64,000 nucleotides of DNA from an uncultured Ramlibacter sp. Its GTDB lineage: Bacteria; Pseudomonadota; Gammaproteobacteria; Burkholderiales; Burkholderiaceae_C. Below are positions 44,073 to 53,177 of the stretch, piece by piece. Made by a program: the position numbers and the translations under genes. The notes below the pieces were generated by a model. It saw nothing but the letters and a program-made list of their open reading frames with translations, was not told the origin of the DNA and did no database searches. The DNA lies in NCBI RefSeq assembly GCF_936925435.1, contig NZ_CAKZHQ010000004.1:186001-250000 (forward strand), read 5' to 3'. The stretch's first letter is position 1, and each line of letters begins with the position of its first letter.

Positions 44073-46463
44073 CTAGGGGCGGCCCGTCGGCGCGAAATTG
44101 GCCCCCAGGTGCCGCCAATAACGCGGCGCCTCCTCACGCTCGCAGGCCAGGCGCCCGGGCTGCTCCGAGGACCAGCGCGCCGCGCCACAAGCTGGCGAGG
44201 CGACCAGCGCGATGCCGCGTTGCGCATAGCGCTGCACCACCGCCGGCGCCGGATGGCCGAAGCGGTTGCGGTAGCCGGCCTGCACCAGGGCCCAGCGCGG
44301 CTGCACTGCGTCCAGGAAGGCCTCGCTGGAGGAGGTTTTGCTGCCGTGATGGGGGACCAGCAGGAAGTCGGAGCGCAGCACAGCACGGTCCGCAAGCAGC
44401 TGCGCCTCTTGCGGCTGCTCGATGTCGCCGGCCAGCAGCGCGCTGGCCTGGGCGTTGGCGATGCGCAGCACGCAGCTCAGGCCGTTGGCCTTGCCGCCGG
44501 CGCCATAGCCGGCCTCCTGCGGGTGCAGGAACATGAAATCCACGCCGTCCCATTGCCAGCGCTGGCCCGCCAGGCAGCGGCGGGCCGGCCGCAAGGCCTG
44601 CAGTTCATGGCTGGCCTCGATGGAACTGGCCAGCGCCGCCTGCGGCTGCATCGCCAGCACGGCAGCCGCGCCCCCGCTGTGGTCGCTGTCGCGGTGACTG
44701 ACCACCAGCAGGTCGACCCGCTCGCCCATCGCCCGCAGCAAGGGCACCAGCACGCGGTGGCCGGCGTCGCTCTCTGCGCTGTAGCGCGGGCCGGCGTCGT
44801 AGACCAGGGTGTGGCCCGCGGTGCGCACGAGCACGGCGTTGCCCTGGCCGACATCGGCCGCCAGCAGTTCGAAGGCGCCGGGCGCCGGCCGCGGCGCCTG
44901 CCAGAGCAGCACCGGCAGCAGCAGGGGCAGGCCCAGCACGCGCGCGGCCCAGGGCAGGCGCATGGCCAGCAGCAGGCCACCGAGCACGCCGGCGGCGCCG
45001 GCCCACAGCGGCGGCGCGGCACCGCTGTAACTGGCAAAGGGCAAGGCCGCCAACAAGGCCAGGAAGGCGGCCAGGGCCTGCACCGCCCAGGCCGCCAGAT
45101 CCCAGGCCGCCGGCAGCAGCGCGCCGGCCAGGGCCAGCGGCGTGATGCACAGGGTCACCCAGGGAATGGCGACGGCATTGGCCAGCAGGCCCACGATGGA
45201 GACTTGGCCGAACAGCAGCAGCGACAGGGGTGCCAAGGCCAGCGTGACCACCGCCTGCTCCCGAAAAAATGCAACAAATCGGCCTCCAGCTCCCGTCTGC
45301 TGGACCTGAGATGCTCCTGAATCTGTAGCAAACAGGACGCCGACGGCGACGAAACTGAGCCAGAAGCCGGCTTGCAACAGGGCCCAGGGGTCGATGCTGA
45401 CCACCACGGCGCCGGCCAGCAGCCACAGCAGGGGCCAGGGCCAGCGCCGGCCGGCCAGGCGCAGCAGGGCCACGGCCGCCAGCATCCACAGCGTGCGCTG
45501 GGCCGGCACGCCCCAGCCGCTGAACAGGGCATACGCGGCGGCCAGCAGCACGCCACCGGCCAGCGCCGCGTGCTGGGCCGGCCAGGCCAGGCACAGGCGC
45601 CGGCTGCGCCGCCACAGCGAGCCCACCAGCCAGGCGGCGGCCCAGGCGAACATGGTCACGTGCAGGCCCGAAATGCTCATCAGATGGGCGACGCCGGTGG
45701 CGCGAAAGACGTCCCAGTCGGCCCGCTCGATGGCGTTCTGGTCGCCCACCACCAGGGCCGCCAGCACCCCGGCTGCCTGGCGATCCGCCACGCGCGCGAA
45801 GATCGCCTCGCGCACCGCCTGCCGGGAGCGCTCCACCGGGTGCTTCCAGGTCTGCTCCAGGCGCTGCGGCGCTGCATCGGCACGCACATAGCCGGTGGCC
45901 TGCAGGCCCTGCTCCCACAGCCACAACTCATGGTCGAAGCCATGCGGGTTGAGGTTGCCGTGCGGCGCCTTCAGCCGCACTGTCATCTGCCAGCGCTCGC
46001 CGGCGCGCAGTTCGGGCACCGCATCCCCGCCGTACCAGCCCAGCATGGCCTGGGCCGGCAGGCGCACCGGCGCGCCCGCCAGTTGCGCGGACGCGATGCG
46101 CAGGCGAAAGCGCAGCCCCAGGGCGTTGCGCTGCGGCATCGCGGCAACGACGCCTGTGACCACGATGTCCCGGCCCTCCAGCGCCGGCGGCAGCGCCTGG
46201 GCAGCGAAGTGCGCCGCGCGCAGCCCGCAGACGCCGAACGCCAGCGCGCCGGCAGAGAGCGCCAGCAGCACGCCACGCCACCAGAGCGCTCCTCGATTGA
46301 TAGCAAGAAAAGACCAGAGGACGGGGGCTACAGCAAGAAATACAGCGTAGACCAGGACGGGCCAGAGCTGCGGCTGCTGCAGCTGCCAGGCCGGGCCGGC
46401 GAGCGCGCCCAGCAGCACCGGCAGCAGCCAGCGCCCGCCCCGGTGGCCGTGGTCTTTGTCCAT
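44073..46463 (-). CDS. comEC: DNA internalisation competence protein ComEC/Rec2
   Basis: This 796-residue protein has an N-terminal domain with helices and an OB-fold part (DIVVTGVVAAMPQRNALGLRFRLRI), the central ComEC channel domain (VRADWDVFRATGVAHLMSISGLHVTMFAWAAAWLV), several helices, and a C-terminal metallo-beta-lactamase-like domain (AADVGQGNAVLVRTAGHTLVYDAGP, VVSHRDSDHSGG, VPHHGSKTSSSEAFLD). It would carry DNA through the inner membrane for natural transformation. Codons near residues 41-57 and 378-400 contain copies of dispersed repeats, giving local inserts not expected in the family. It lies between the two ATP-grasp sets but has no clear link to them. Confidence 0.95.
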   Translation of the reverse strand: MDKDHGHRGGRWLLPVLLGALAGPAWQLQQPQLWPVLVYAVFLAVAPVLWSFLAINRGALWWRGVLLALSAGALAFGVCGLRAAHFAAQALPPALEGRDIVVTGVVAAMPQRNALGLRFRLRIASAQLAGAPVRLPAQAMLGWYGGDAVPELRAGERWQMTVRLKAPHGNLNPHGFDHELWLWEQGLQATGYVRADAAPQRLEQTWKHPVERSRQAVREAIFARVADRQAAGVLAALVVGDQNAIERADWDVFRATGVAHLMSISGLHVTMFAWAAAWLVGSLWRRSRRLCLAWPAQHAALAGGVLLAAAYALFSGWGVPAQRTLWMLAAVALLRLAGRRWPWPLLWLLAGAVVVSIDPWALLQAGFWLSFVAVGVLFATDSGASQVQQTGAGGRFVAFFREQAVVTLALAPLSLLLFGQVSIVGLLANAVAIPWVTLCITPLALAGALLPAAWDLAAWAVQALAAFLALLAALPFASYSGAAPPLWAGAAGVLGGLLLAMRLPWAARVLGLPLLLPVLLWQAPRPAPGAFELLAADVGQGNAVLVRTAGHTLVYDAGPRYSAESDAGHRVLVPLLRAMGERVDLLVVSHRDSDHSGGAAAVLAMQPQAALASSIEASHELQALRPARRCLAGQRWQWDGVDFMFLHPQEAGYGAGGKANGLSCVLRIANAQASALLAGDIEQPQEAQLLADRAVLRSDFLLVPHHGSKTSSSEAFLDAVQPRWALVQAGYRNRFGHPAPAVVQRYAQRGIALVASPACGAARWSSEQPGRLACEREEAPRYWRHLGANFAPTGRP
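45262..45330 (-). repeat. Dispersed repeat copy inside comEC (central)
   Basis: Read on the minus strand it starts TGCTACAGATTCAGGAGC and ends GGGAGCTGGAGGCCGATTTG, the pattern of a second sub-form also seen (GCTATCAATTCAGGAG) at 7040-6996. It encodes a polar stretch of about 22 residues (TDSGASQVQQTGAGGR region) between two membrane helices. Confidence 0.5.
46294..46342 (+). repeat. Dispersed repeat copy inside comEC (N-terminal)
   Basis: On the plus strand it begins GATTGATAGC and ends ACGGGGGCTACAGC, antisense to comEC. It covers codons for about residues 41-57. Confidence 0.5.
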
Positions 46464-46540
46464 GTCGCCTGCTCAACGGAGCATGGCGCCGCGCTGCCGA
46501 CAGGGTCGAAGTCCACTGCGCGGGCCCCAGTCTTGCTAGC

Positions 46541-49500
46541 ATGCTGCGCATGCCCATCCATGCTGCGCTGAACCACGTCACCCATTACAAATACGATCGC
46601 CTGGTGCAGCTGGGGCCGCAAGTCGTCCGGCTGCGGCCGGCGCCGCACTGCCGCAGCAACGTCATCTCTTACTCGCTGCGCATCGAGCCGGCCGGCCATT
46701 TCGTCAACTGGCAGCAGGACCCCTTCGCCAACTACCAGGCGCGCCTGGTCTTCCCGGAAAAGACCCGTGAATTCAAGGTCACGGTCGACCTGGTGGTGGA
46801 GATGGCGGTCTACAACCCCTTCGACTTCTTCCTCGAGCCCGAGGCCGAGAATTTCCCCTTCACGTACGCGCCCGAAGTCGCCACCGAGCTGGCGCCCTAT
46901 CTGGCGGCCGAGCCGGCCACGCCGCTTGTCAAGGCCTACCTGGCCAAGATCGACCGCAAGAAGAAGCGCACCATCGACTTCCTGGTCGGCCTGAACCAGC
47001 AGGTGCAGGGCGACGTCAAGTACCTGATCCGCATGGAGCCCGGCGTGCAGACGCCGGAACAGACGCTGGGCAACGCCAGCGGCTCCTGCCGCGACTCGGG
47101 CTGGCTGCTGGTGCAGTTGCTGCGCCACATGGGCCTGGCGGCGCGCTTCGTCTCGGGCTACCTGATCCAGCTGGTGCCCGACGTCAAGTCGCTCGACGGC
47201 CCCAGCGGCACGACGGTGGACTTCACCGACCTGCACGCCTGGTGCGAGGTCTACCTGCCGGGCGCCGGCTGGATCGGCCTGGACCCGACCTCGGGCCTGA
47301 TGGCCGGCGAGGGCCATATCCCGCTGGCCTGCACGCCCCAGCCCTCGGGCGCGGCGCCGGTCGAAGGCGTGATGGAAAAGGCCGAGGTCGAGTTCAGCCA
47401 CCACATGGAGGTCACGCGCATCCACGAGTCGCCGCGCGTGACCAAGCCCTACACCGAGGAGCAGTGGGAGAAGGTGCTGGCGCTGGGCGAGGCGGTGGAC
47501 CGCGAGTTGCAAGCCGGCGACGTGCGCCTGACCATGGGCGGCGAGCCGACCTTCGTCGCCACCCAGGACCGCGACGCGGCGGAATGGAACACCGACGCGC
47601 TGGGCCCGACCAAGCGCGGCTACGCCACCGAGCTGGTGCAGAAACTGCGCGCCGAATACGGCGACGGCGGCTTCCTGCATTTCGGCCAGGGCAAGTGGTA
47701 TCCCGGCGAGCAGTTGCCGCGCTGGGCGCTCAACATCTACTGGCGCGCCGACGGCCAGCCGGTCTGGCGCAACCCGGCCCTGTTCGCCGACGAACGCAAG
47801 CCCTCGCAGTACACGCAGGCCGACGCCGGCCGCTTCATCCGCGCGTTGGCTGGCCGCCTGAATCTCAGCGACAAATTCATCCGGCCCGGCTACGAGGATG
47901 TCTTCTACTACCTGTGGCGCGAGCGCAAGCTGCCGGTCAACGTCGATCCCTTTGACTCGCGGCTGGACGACGAGATGGAACGCATGCGGCTGCGCCGCGT
48001 CTTCGAGCAAAAGCTCGATGCGGTGGTGGGCTATGTGCTGCCGCTGCAGGCGAACCCCGCGTCGAAGAAGAGCCCCGCGCTGGCCGGAGCAGTGTGGTCC
48101 ACCGGCCCCTGGTACTTCCGCGACGACCGCATGTACCTGATCCCCGGCGATTCGCCCATGGGCCTGCGCCTGCCGCTGGACGCCCTGCCCTGGGTCAGCA
48201 AGGCCGACTATCCCTACATGGTGGAGCAAGACCCCTCGGTGCAGCGCGAGACGCTGCCGCCGCCGGTGGCGCTGCAGCTGCGCAACGACACGAGCCTGCC
48301 AACGCAAACCACCGGCTTCGCGCCCGCGCCCGAGCGCTTCGAGTCGGCCCTGGAGCTGACCCGCACCGCCCTGTGCGTGGAAGCGCGCGACCCGCGCCGC
48401 GCCAATGGCCCGCAGGCCGAGCGCACCGGCCACAAGTACGGCGTGCTCTACATCTTCATGCCGCCGCTGGAAAAGCTGGAGGACTATCTGCAGCTGCTGG
48501 CGGCGGTGGAAGACACGGCCCAGGCGCTGGGCGTGCAGATCGTGCTGGAAGGCTACCCGCCGCCGCGCGACGCCCGCCTGAAGCTGCTGGCCGTCACGCC
48601 CGACCCCGGCGTGATCGAGGTCAACATCCACCCGGCCGCGAGCTGGGGCGAACTGGTGGCACACACGGAGTTCCTCTACAACGCGGCCTTCGAGACCCGT
48701 CTGTCGGCCGAAAAGTTCATGACCGACGGCCGCCACACCGGCACCGGCGGCGGCAACCACTTCGTGCTGGGCGGCGCCACGCCGGCGGACTCGCCTTTCC
48801 TGCGCAAGCCCGAGCTGCTGGCCAGCCTGCTGCTGTACTGGCACAACCACCCCAGCCTGTCCTACCTGTTTTCCGGCATGTTCGTCGGCCCGACCAGCCA
48901 GGCGCCGCGCGTCGACGAGGCGCGCAACGACCAGCTGTACGAGCTGGAGATCGCGCTGGGCGAGATCGGCCACAGCCGCAAACTCCATGGCGAGGAGATG
49001 CCACCCTGGCTGGTCGACCGCAGCCTGCGCAACATCCTGGTGGACGTCACCGGCAACACCCACCGCAGCGAGTTTTGCATCGACAAGATGTACTCGCCCG
49101 ACTCGGCCACCGGCCGGCTGGGCCTGCTGGAGCTGCGCGCCTTCGAGATGCCGCCGCATGCACGCATGAGCATCGCCCAGCAATTGCTGATCCGCGCCCT
49201 GGTGGCGCGCTTCTGGAAGCAGCCCTACCGGGCACCGGCGGCGCGCTGGGGCACGCAGCTGCATGACCGCTGGCTGCTGCCGGCCTTCATCAAGGCCGAC
49301 CTCAACGATGTGCTGGCCGAGATGCGCGAGGCCGGCTACGCCTTCGACACCGCCTGGTTCGCGCCGCACTTCGAGTTCCGCTTCCCGCTGGTAGGCGAGG
49401 TGCAGTCCAGCGGCATCGAGCTGACCCTGCGCAACGCCCTGGAGCCCTGGCACGTGATGGGCGAGGAAGGCTCGGCCGGCGGCACGGTGCGCTATGTCGA

Positions 49501-49942
49501 TTCGTCACTCGAGCGCATCGAGGTGCGTGTCACCGGCCTGAACGAGAGCCGCCACGTCGTCACCGTCAATGGCCGCGCCCTGCCCCTGCAGCCCACCGGC
49601 ACCATGGGCGAGTTCGTCGCCGGCGTGCGCTACAAGGCCTGGAACCCGCCATCGGCCCTGCACCCTTCGATCGACGTGCATGTGCCGCTGACCTTCGACA
49701 TCGTCGACACCTGGATGAACCGCTCGATCGGCGGCTGCCAGTACCACGTCGCCCACCCCGGCGGGCGCAACTACGACAGCTTTCCGGTCAACTCCTACGA
49801 GGCGGAAAGCCGGCGCATGGCGCGTTTCTTCCGCATGGGCCACACGCCGGGCAAGCTGCAGGTGCCGCCGGCGACCATCGAGGTGCCGGGCAGCCGCGAG
49901 TTCCCCTTCACCCTGGACCTGCGCTCACCGCCTCAGGCTTGA
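46541..49942 (+). CDS. Transglutaminase-like / DUF2126 protein (COG1305-COG4196)
   Basis: This protein has 1133 residues from ATG 46541; ATG 46550 would start MPIHAALNHVTHYKYDR, equally good for the family. Residues 1-290 are a bacterial transglutaminase with N-terminal domain; the triad is Cys183 (GSCRDSGWLLVQLLRHMG), His in DLHAWCEVYL and Asp in IGLDPTSG. The rest, from about 325, is the DUF2126 region with TMGGEPTFV, GGGNHFVLGGATPADSPFLRKPELLASLLLYWHNHPSLSYLF and FVGPTSQAPRVDEARND, which resembles a carboxylate-amine ligase type fold and is strongly conserved. It is the first of three linked plus-strand genes of the system. Confidence 0.93.
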   Translation: MLRMPIHAALNHVTHYKYDRLVQLGPQVVRLRPAPHCRSNVISYSLRIEPAGHFVNWQQDPFANYQARLVFPEKTREFKVTVDLVVEMAVYNPFDFFLEPEAENFPFTYAPEVATELAPYLAAEPATPLVKAYLAKIDRKKKRTIDFLVGLNQQVQGDVKYLIRMEPGVQTPEQTLGNASGSCRDSGWLLVQLLRHMGLAARFVSGYLIQLVPDVKSLDGPSGTTVDFTDLHAWCEVYLPGAGWIGLDPTSGLMAGEGHIPLACTPQPSGAAPVEGVMEKAEVEFSHHMEVTRIHESPRVTKPYTEEQWEKVLALGEAVDRELQAGDVRLTMGGEPTFVATQDRDAAEWNTDALGPTKRGYATELVQKLRAEYGDGGFLHFGQGKWYPGEQLPRWALNIYWRADGQPVWRNPALFADERKPSQYTQADAGRFIRALAGRLNLSDKFIRPGYEDVFYYLWRERKLPVNVDPFDSRLDDEMERMRLRRVFEQKLDAVVGYVLPLQANPASKKSPALAGAVWSTGPWYFRDDRMYLIPGDSPMGLRLPLDALPWVSKADYPYMVEQDPSVQRETLPPPVALQLRNDTSLPTQTTGFAPAPERFESALELTRTALCVEARDPRRANGPQAERTGHKYGVLYIFMPPLEKLEDYLQLLAAVEDTAQALGVQIVLEGYPPPRDARLKLLAVTPDPGVIEVNIHPAASWGELVAHTEFLYNAAFETRLSAEKFMTDGRHTGTGGGNHFVLGGATPADSPFLRKPELLASLLLYWHNHPSLSYLFSGMFVGPTSQAPRVDEARNDQLYELEIALGEIGHSRKLHGEEMPPWLVDRSLRNILVDVTGNTHRSEFCIDKMYSPDSATGRLGLLELRAFEMPPHARMSIAQQLLIRALVARFWKQPYRAPAARWGTQLHDRWLLPAFIKADLNDVLAEMREAGYAFDTAWFAPHFEFRFPLVGEVQSSGIELTLRNALEPWHVMGEEGSAGGTVRYVDSSLERIEVRVTGLNESRHVVTVNGRALPLQPTGTMGEFVAGVRYKAWNPPSALHPSIDVHVPLTFDIVDTWMNRSIGGCQYHVAHPGGRNYDSFPVNSYEAESRRMARFFRMGHTPGKLQVPPATIEVPGSREFPFTLDLRSPPQA

Positions 49943-49961
49943 GAGGCACCAGTCAGAAGAT

Positions 49962-50408
49962 TCAACGGCCCGGCCGGTTGCAGGCCGCGTTGAGGATGCG
50001 CTGGGTGGGATTGGGCTCGATCTGGCGGAACTCCATCCAGCGCGGCTCCCCGCCGCTGTAGCTGATGGTGCGCGAGGGCTGGCCGGGCCAGTGCGGCAGT
50101 GCGTAGTAGCTGATGGACAGGTAGCGCGCCGTGTTGGCGCCGCAATCGAACAGCACGTCGGCCACATAGGAGCGGTAAGGCACGCCGTCCCAGCTGGTGC
50201 GTGGGTTGGCTCGGCTGACACGCACCCGCATGGTGCGCGCGTTGTCTTGCACTTCCAGCGGGATCGGATCGACCTGCACCGTGTCCACCGCCTTGTCCGC
50301 CGGGTCGCCCGCCACGGTCAGCCAGATGCCCTGGGCCTGCGCCCACGGCACTGCCAGCGCCAGCAGCCCTGCCAGCGCGCAAGATCCCCTTGCGGCGCCT
50401 GAACCCAT
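49962..50408 (-). CDS. Secreted protein, surface-adhesin E-like domain
   Basis: This 148-residue protein has a signal peptide ending near PWAQAQG (residues 1-26). The mature part (GIWLTVAGDPADKAVDTVQVDP, MRVRVSRANPRTSWDGVPYRSYVADVLFDCGANTARYLSISYYALP) resembles the small beta-sandwich found in Haemophilus surface-adhesin protein E and many beta-proteobacterial periplasmic proteins. Two Cys (DFDCG type and NAACN) could form a disulfide. It lies in between and opposite to the transglutaminase and ATP-grasp fusion genes. Role unknown. Confidence 0.72.
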   Translation of the reverse strand: MGSGAARGSCALAGLLALAVPWAQAQGIWLTVAGDPADKAVDTVQVDPIPLEVQDNARTMRVRVSRANPRTSWDGVPYRSYVADVLFDCGANTARYLSISYYALPHWPGQPSRTISYSGGEPRWMEFRQIEPNPTQRILNAACNRPGR

Positions 50409-50568
50409 CTGCGACCACTCCTCTGTTGCCGCAATGGTCGCGCCACGCCCAGCCGGCCGGTAGTGGACCTTGGACCACCTTCGGGCCGGGCCGGCCCACC
50501 CTGCGCGTCGTGGCCCGGCAACAGCGCCATGGCCGGCTGCGGCGGCGGATGCAACAATCCTGTTTCAA

Positions 50569-53175
50569 GTGGACAAAACAAACAACGACTCGCTGCTCGG
50601 CCCCGGTGCCGAAGAAAGCCCTGCCGCCCTGGTGGCAGCCCTGGCGCCACCGGCCGCCGCCGGCCATTGGGACGAGCTGCGCGGCGGCGTCTCCGCGCCC
50701 GCTGCCGGCCATGGCGGGCGCACCGTCGCCGCCCATGGCGCACCGACCGCCCACTGGAGCCGCTTTTTCGAGAACCTGGGCCCCGAAGGCTTCCAGGACC
50801 TGAACCGGCGCACCGTCAACCTGGCGCGCCAGGTGCGCGACAACGGCGTCACCTACAACGTCTACGCCGATGCCAACGGGCCGCAGCGGCCCTGGTCGCT
50901 CGACCTGTTCCCGCTGATCGTCACGCCCGAGAGCTGGCGCCAGATCGAGACCGGCGTGCTGCAGCGGGTCAAGCTGCTGGACCGGGTGATGGCCGACGTC
51001 TACGGCCCGCAGCATCTGCTGGCGGCCAATTTGCTGCCACCGGCCCTGGTGCACGGCCATCCGGGCTACCTGCGGCCCATGCACGGGGTCAAACCGGCCA
51101 GCGGCACCCATCTGCACATTGCCGCCTTCGATCTGGCGCGCGACCCCTCGGGCGCCTGGTGGGTGGCCTCGCAGCGCACGCAGGCGCCGTCGGGCCTGGG
51201 CTACCTGCTGGAGAACCGCCTCATCATCTCGCGGCTGTTCCCCGAGGCCTTCGGCGACCTCAAGGTGCAGCGGCTGGCGGGCTGCTACCGCGCCCTGCTC
51301 GACGGCCTGCGTGCCATGAGCCCGGCGCGCGGCGAGGCGCGCATCGTGCTGCTCACACCCGGCCCCTACAACGAGACCTACTTCGAGCACGCCTACCTGG
51401 CGCGCTACCTGGGCCTGACCCTGGTCGAGGGCAGCGACCTGACGGTGCGCGACCAGCGCCTGTACCTCAAGACCTTGCAGGGCCTGGAGCCGGTGCACGG
51501 CATCTTGAAGCGCCTGGACGACGAGTTCCTCGACCCGCTGGAGCTGCGCTCTGACTCGCGCCTGGGCGTGCCCGGCCTGCTGCAGGCCATCCGCGCCGGC
51601 AACGTGCTGGTGGCCAACGCGCCGGGCTCGGCCTTTCTGGAGTCGACCGCGCTGCTGGGGTTCCTGCCGGCGTTGTCGCGGCACCTGCTGGGCGAGGAAC
51701 TGCAGCTGCCTTCGCTGCCCACCTGGTGGTGCGGCGAACGCGCGGCGATGGAAGCGGCCCTGCCACAGCTGCAGGCCAGCGTGATCAAGCCCACCTGGGC
51801 CGGCGCCGGCGCAGGCGCCGCCTCCGTGCTGGGCAAGTCGCTGTCGCGCCGCGAGCTGGACGAATGGGCCGGCCGCATCGCGCGCGAAGCCGATGACCAC
51901 ACGGTGCAGGCCTATCTGCCGCTGTCGCAGATGCCCACCTGGAAGCGCGAGCGGCTGCAGCCGCGCTCGATGATGCTGCGCGTCTTTGCCGTCGCCGACG
52001 GCCCCCAGTCCTGGCGCGTGCTGCCCGGCGGCCTGACCCGCATCGCCGGCACGACGCTGGAGATCGCCTCCATGCAACGCGGCGGCAGCAGCGCCGACAC
52101 CTGGGTTCTGACCCGGGGCGAGGTCGACCGAACCAGCTTGCTGCGCCAGGACCCCAGCGACACCGCAGGCGCGCGCCGCAGCCGCACGGTGACCAGCCGC
52201 GCCGCCGAGAACCTGTTCTGGCTGGGCCGCTACACCGAACGCACCGAGAACAGCACGCGGCTGGCCCGGCTGGTGCTGGAAAGCCTCAACGGCGAGGACC
52301 AGTCCTCCCAGCCCCTGCTGGCCTGGCTGTCCGAGCTGGCGGAAGAACATGCGCTGGTGCTGCCGGCGGTACCGCCGGCCACGCAGTCGCGCCGCGTGTT
52401 CGAACGTTCGCTGATCGCCGGCCTGGCCGACACAGAGGATGCCGCCAGCGTGGGCTACAACCTGGCGGCGCTGCGCAACGCGGCCTCGGCGGTGCGCGAG
52501 CGCCTGTCGCTGGAGCAGTGGAACATCATCAACCGCGCCGAGCAGGAGTTCCAGCGCGGCTGCGTCCTGTGCACCGAGGACGGCGACTACTCGCCGGTGG
52601 AAGCGGTGCGGGTGCTCGAGCAGCTGTCGGTCCACACGGCCGCCATGACCGGCGCCCAGACCGACCGCATGACGCGCGACGACGGCTGGCGCCTGCTGTC
52701 CAGCGGACGCCACCTGGAGCGCCTGGGCTTCCTGGCCTCGGCCCTGGCCAGCGGCTTCGAGACCGGCGCGGTCTTTGACGAGGGCGGCTTCGAGGCGCTG
52801 GTGGCGCTGTTCGACAGCACCATCACCTTCCACGCCCAGTACCAGCAGCGGCGCGACATCCCGGCCCTGCTGGACCTGCTGGTGCTCGACCGCGACAACC
52901 CGCGCTCGCTGGGCTGGGTCACCCAGACCCTGCGCGGCCGCCTGGCTCGGCTGGCCGGCAGCGCGCCCGGCGAGGTACCCGAAATTGCCCTGACCGTGCC
53001 TGACCCCAAGGACTGGTCGCTGGAGGCCATGTGCGAGCGCGATGCCGATGGCCGCTACAGCCGGCTGCTGGAGATGCTGCAGCAATGCGCCGATGCCGCC
53101 TGGCAGCTCTCGGACGACCTGGGCGCGCGTTACTTCACCCACTCGGGCGAAGCGCGCTACAGCGTCGGAGCCTGA
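50569..53175 (+). CDS. Circularly permuted ATP-grasp / alpha-E fusion protein
   Basis: The start is uncertain; GTG 50569 gives 868 residues, and a TTG at 50470 would add 33 of low-complexity type. Residues about 60-520 are the ATP-grasp part (RRTVNLARQVRDNGVTYNVYAD, PLIVTPESWRQIETGVLQRVKLLDRVMADVYG, YLLENRLIISRLFPEAF, ASVIKPTWAGAG, PGGLTRIA, MQRGGSSADTWVLTRG). From about 540 comes the alpha-E part (SRAAENLFWLGRYTERTENSTRLARLVLESL, LSSGRHLERLGFLASALASG). It thus merges the two proteins that are separate at 41506-43964. The next gene starts two bases after the stop. Confidence 0.92.
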   Translation: MDKTNNDSLLGPGAEESPAALVAALAPPAAAGHWDELRGGVSAPAAGHGGRTVAAHGAPTAHWSRFFENLGPEGFQDLNRRTVNLARQVRDNGVTYNVYADANGPQRPWSLDLFPLIVTPESWRQIETGVLQRVKLLDRVMADVYGPQHLLAANLLPPALVHGHPGYLRPMHGVKPASGTHLHIAAFDLARDPSGAWWVASQRTQAPSGLGYLLENRLIISRLFPEAFGDLKVQRLAGCYRALLDGLRAMSPARGEARIVLLTPGPYNETYFEHAYLARYLGLTLVEGSDLTVRDQRLYLKTLQGLEPVHGILKRLDDEFLDPLELRSDSRLGVPGLLQAIRAGNVLVANAPGSAFLESTALLGFLPALSRHLLGEELQLPSLPTWWCGERAAMEAALPQLQASVIKPTWAGAGAGAASVLGKSLSRRELDEWAGRIAREADDHTVQAYLPLSQMPTWKRERLQPRSMMLRVFAVADGPQSWRVLPGGLTRIAGTTLEIASMQRGGSSADTWVLTRGEVDRTSLLRQDPSDTAGARRSRTVTSRAAENLFWLGRYTERTENSTRLARLVLESLNGEDQSSQPLLAWLSELAEEHALVLPAVPPATQSRRVFERSLIAGLADTEDAASVGYNLAALRNAASAVRERLSLEQWNIINRAEQEFQRGCVLCTEDGDYSPVEAVRVLEQLSVHTAAMTGAQTDRMTRDDGWRLLSSGRHLERLGFLASALASGFETGAVFDEGGFEALVALFDSTITFHAQYQQRRDIPALLDLLVLDRDNPRSLGWVTQTLRGRLARLAGSAPGEVPEIALTVPDPKDWSLEAMCERDADGRYSRLLEMLQQCADAAWQLSDDLGARYFTHSGEARYSVGA

Positions 53176-53177
53176 CC

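Noticed and set aside
44073-46463. comEC as a member of the ATP-grasp/transglutaminase system
   Set aside because: It is a standard DNA uptake protein; its place between the two sets is most simply chance. No overlap or coupling is seen.
46328-49453. Minus-strand open frame of about 1041 codons opposite the DUF2126 gene
   Set aside because: Composition is of shadow type and the opposite strand encodes a conserved protein with catalytic triad; long antisense frames are common at this GC content.
49933-53142. Minus-strand open frame of about 1069 codons opposite the ATP-grasp/alpha-E fusion
   Set aside because: Same reasoning; the sequence is Gln/Arg/Ala-rich without domains. Only the short secreted protein at 49962-50408 is kept on this strand, in a different frame.
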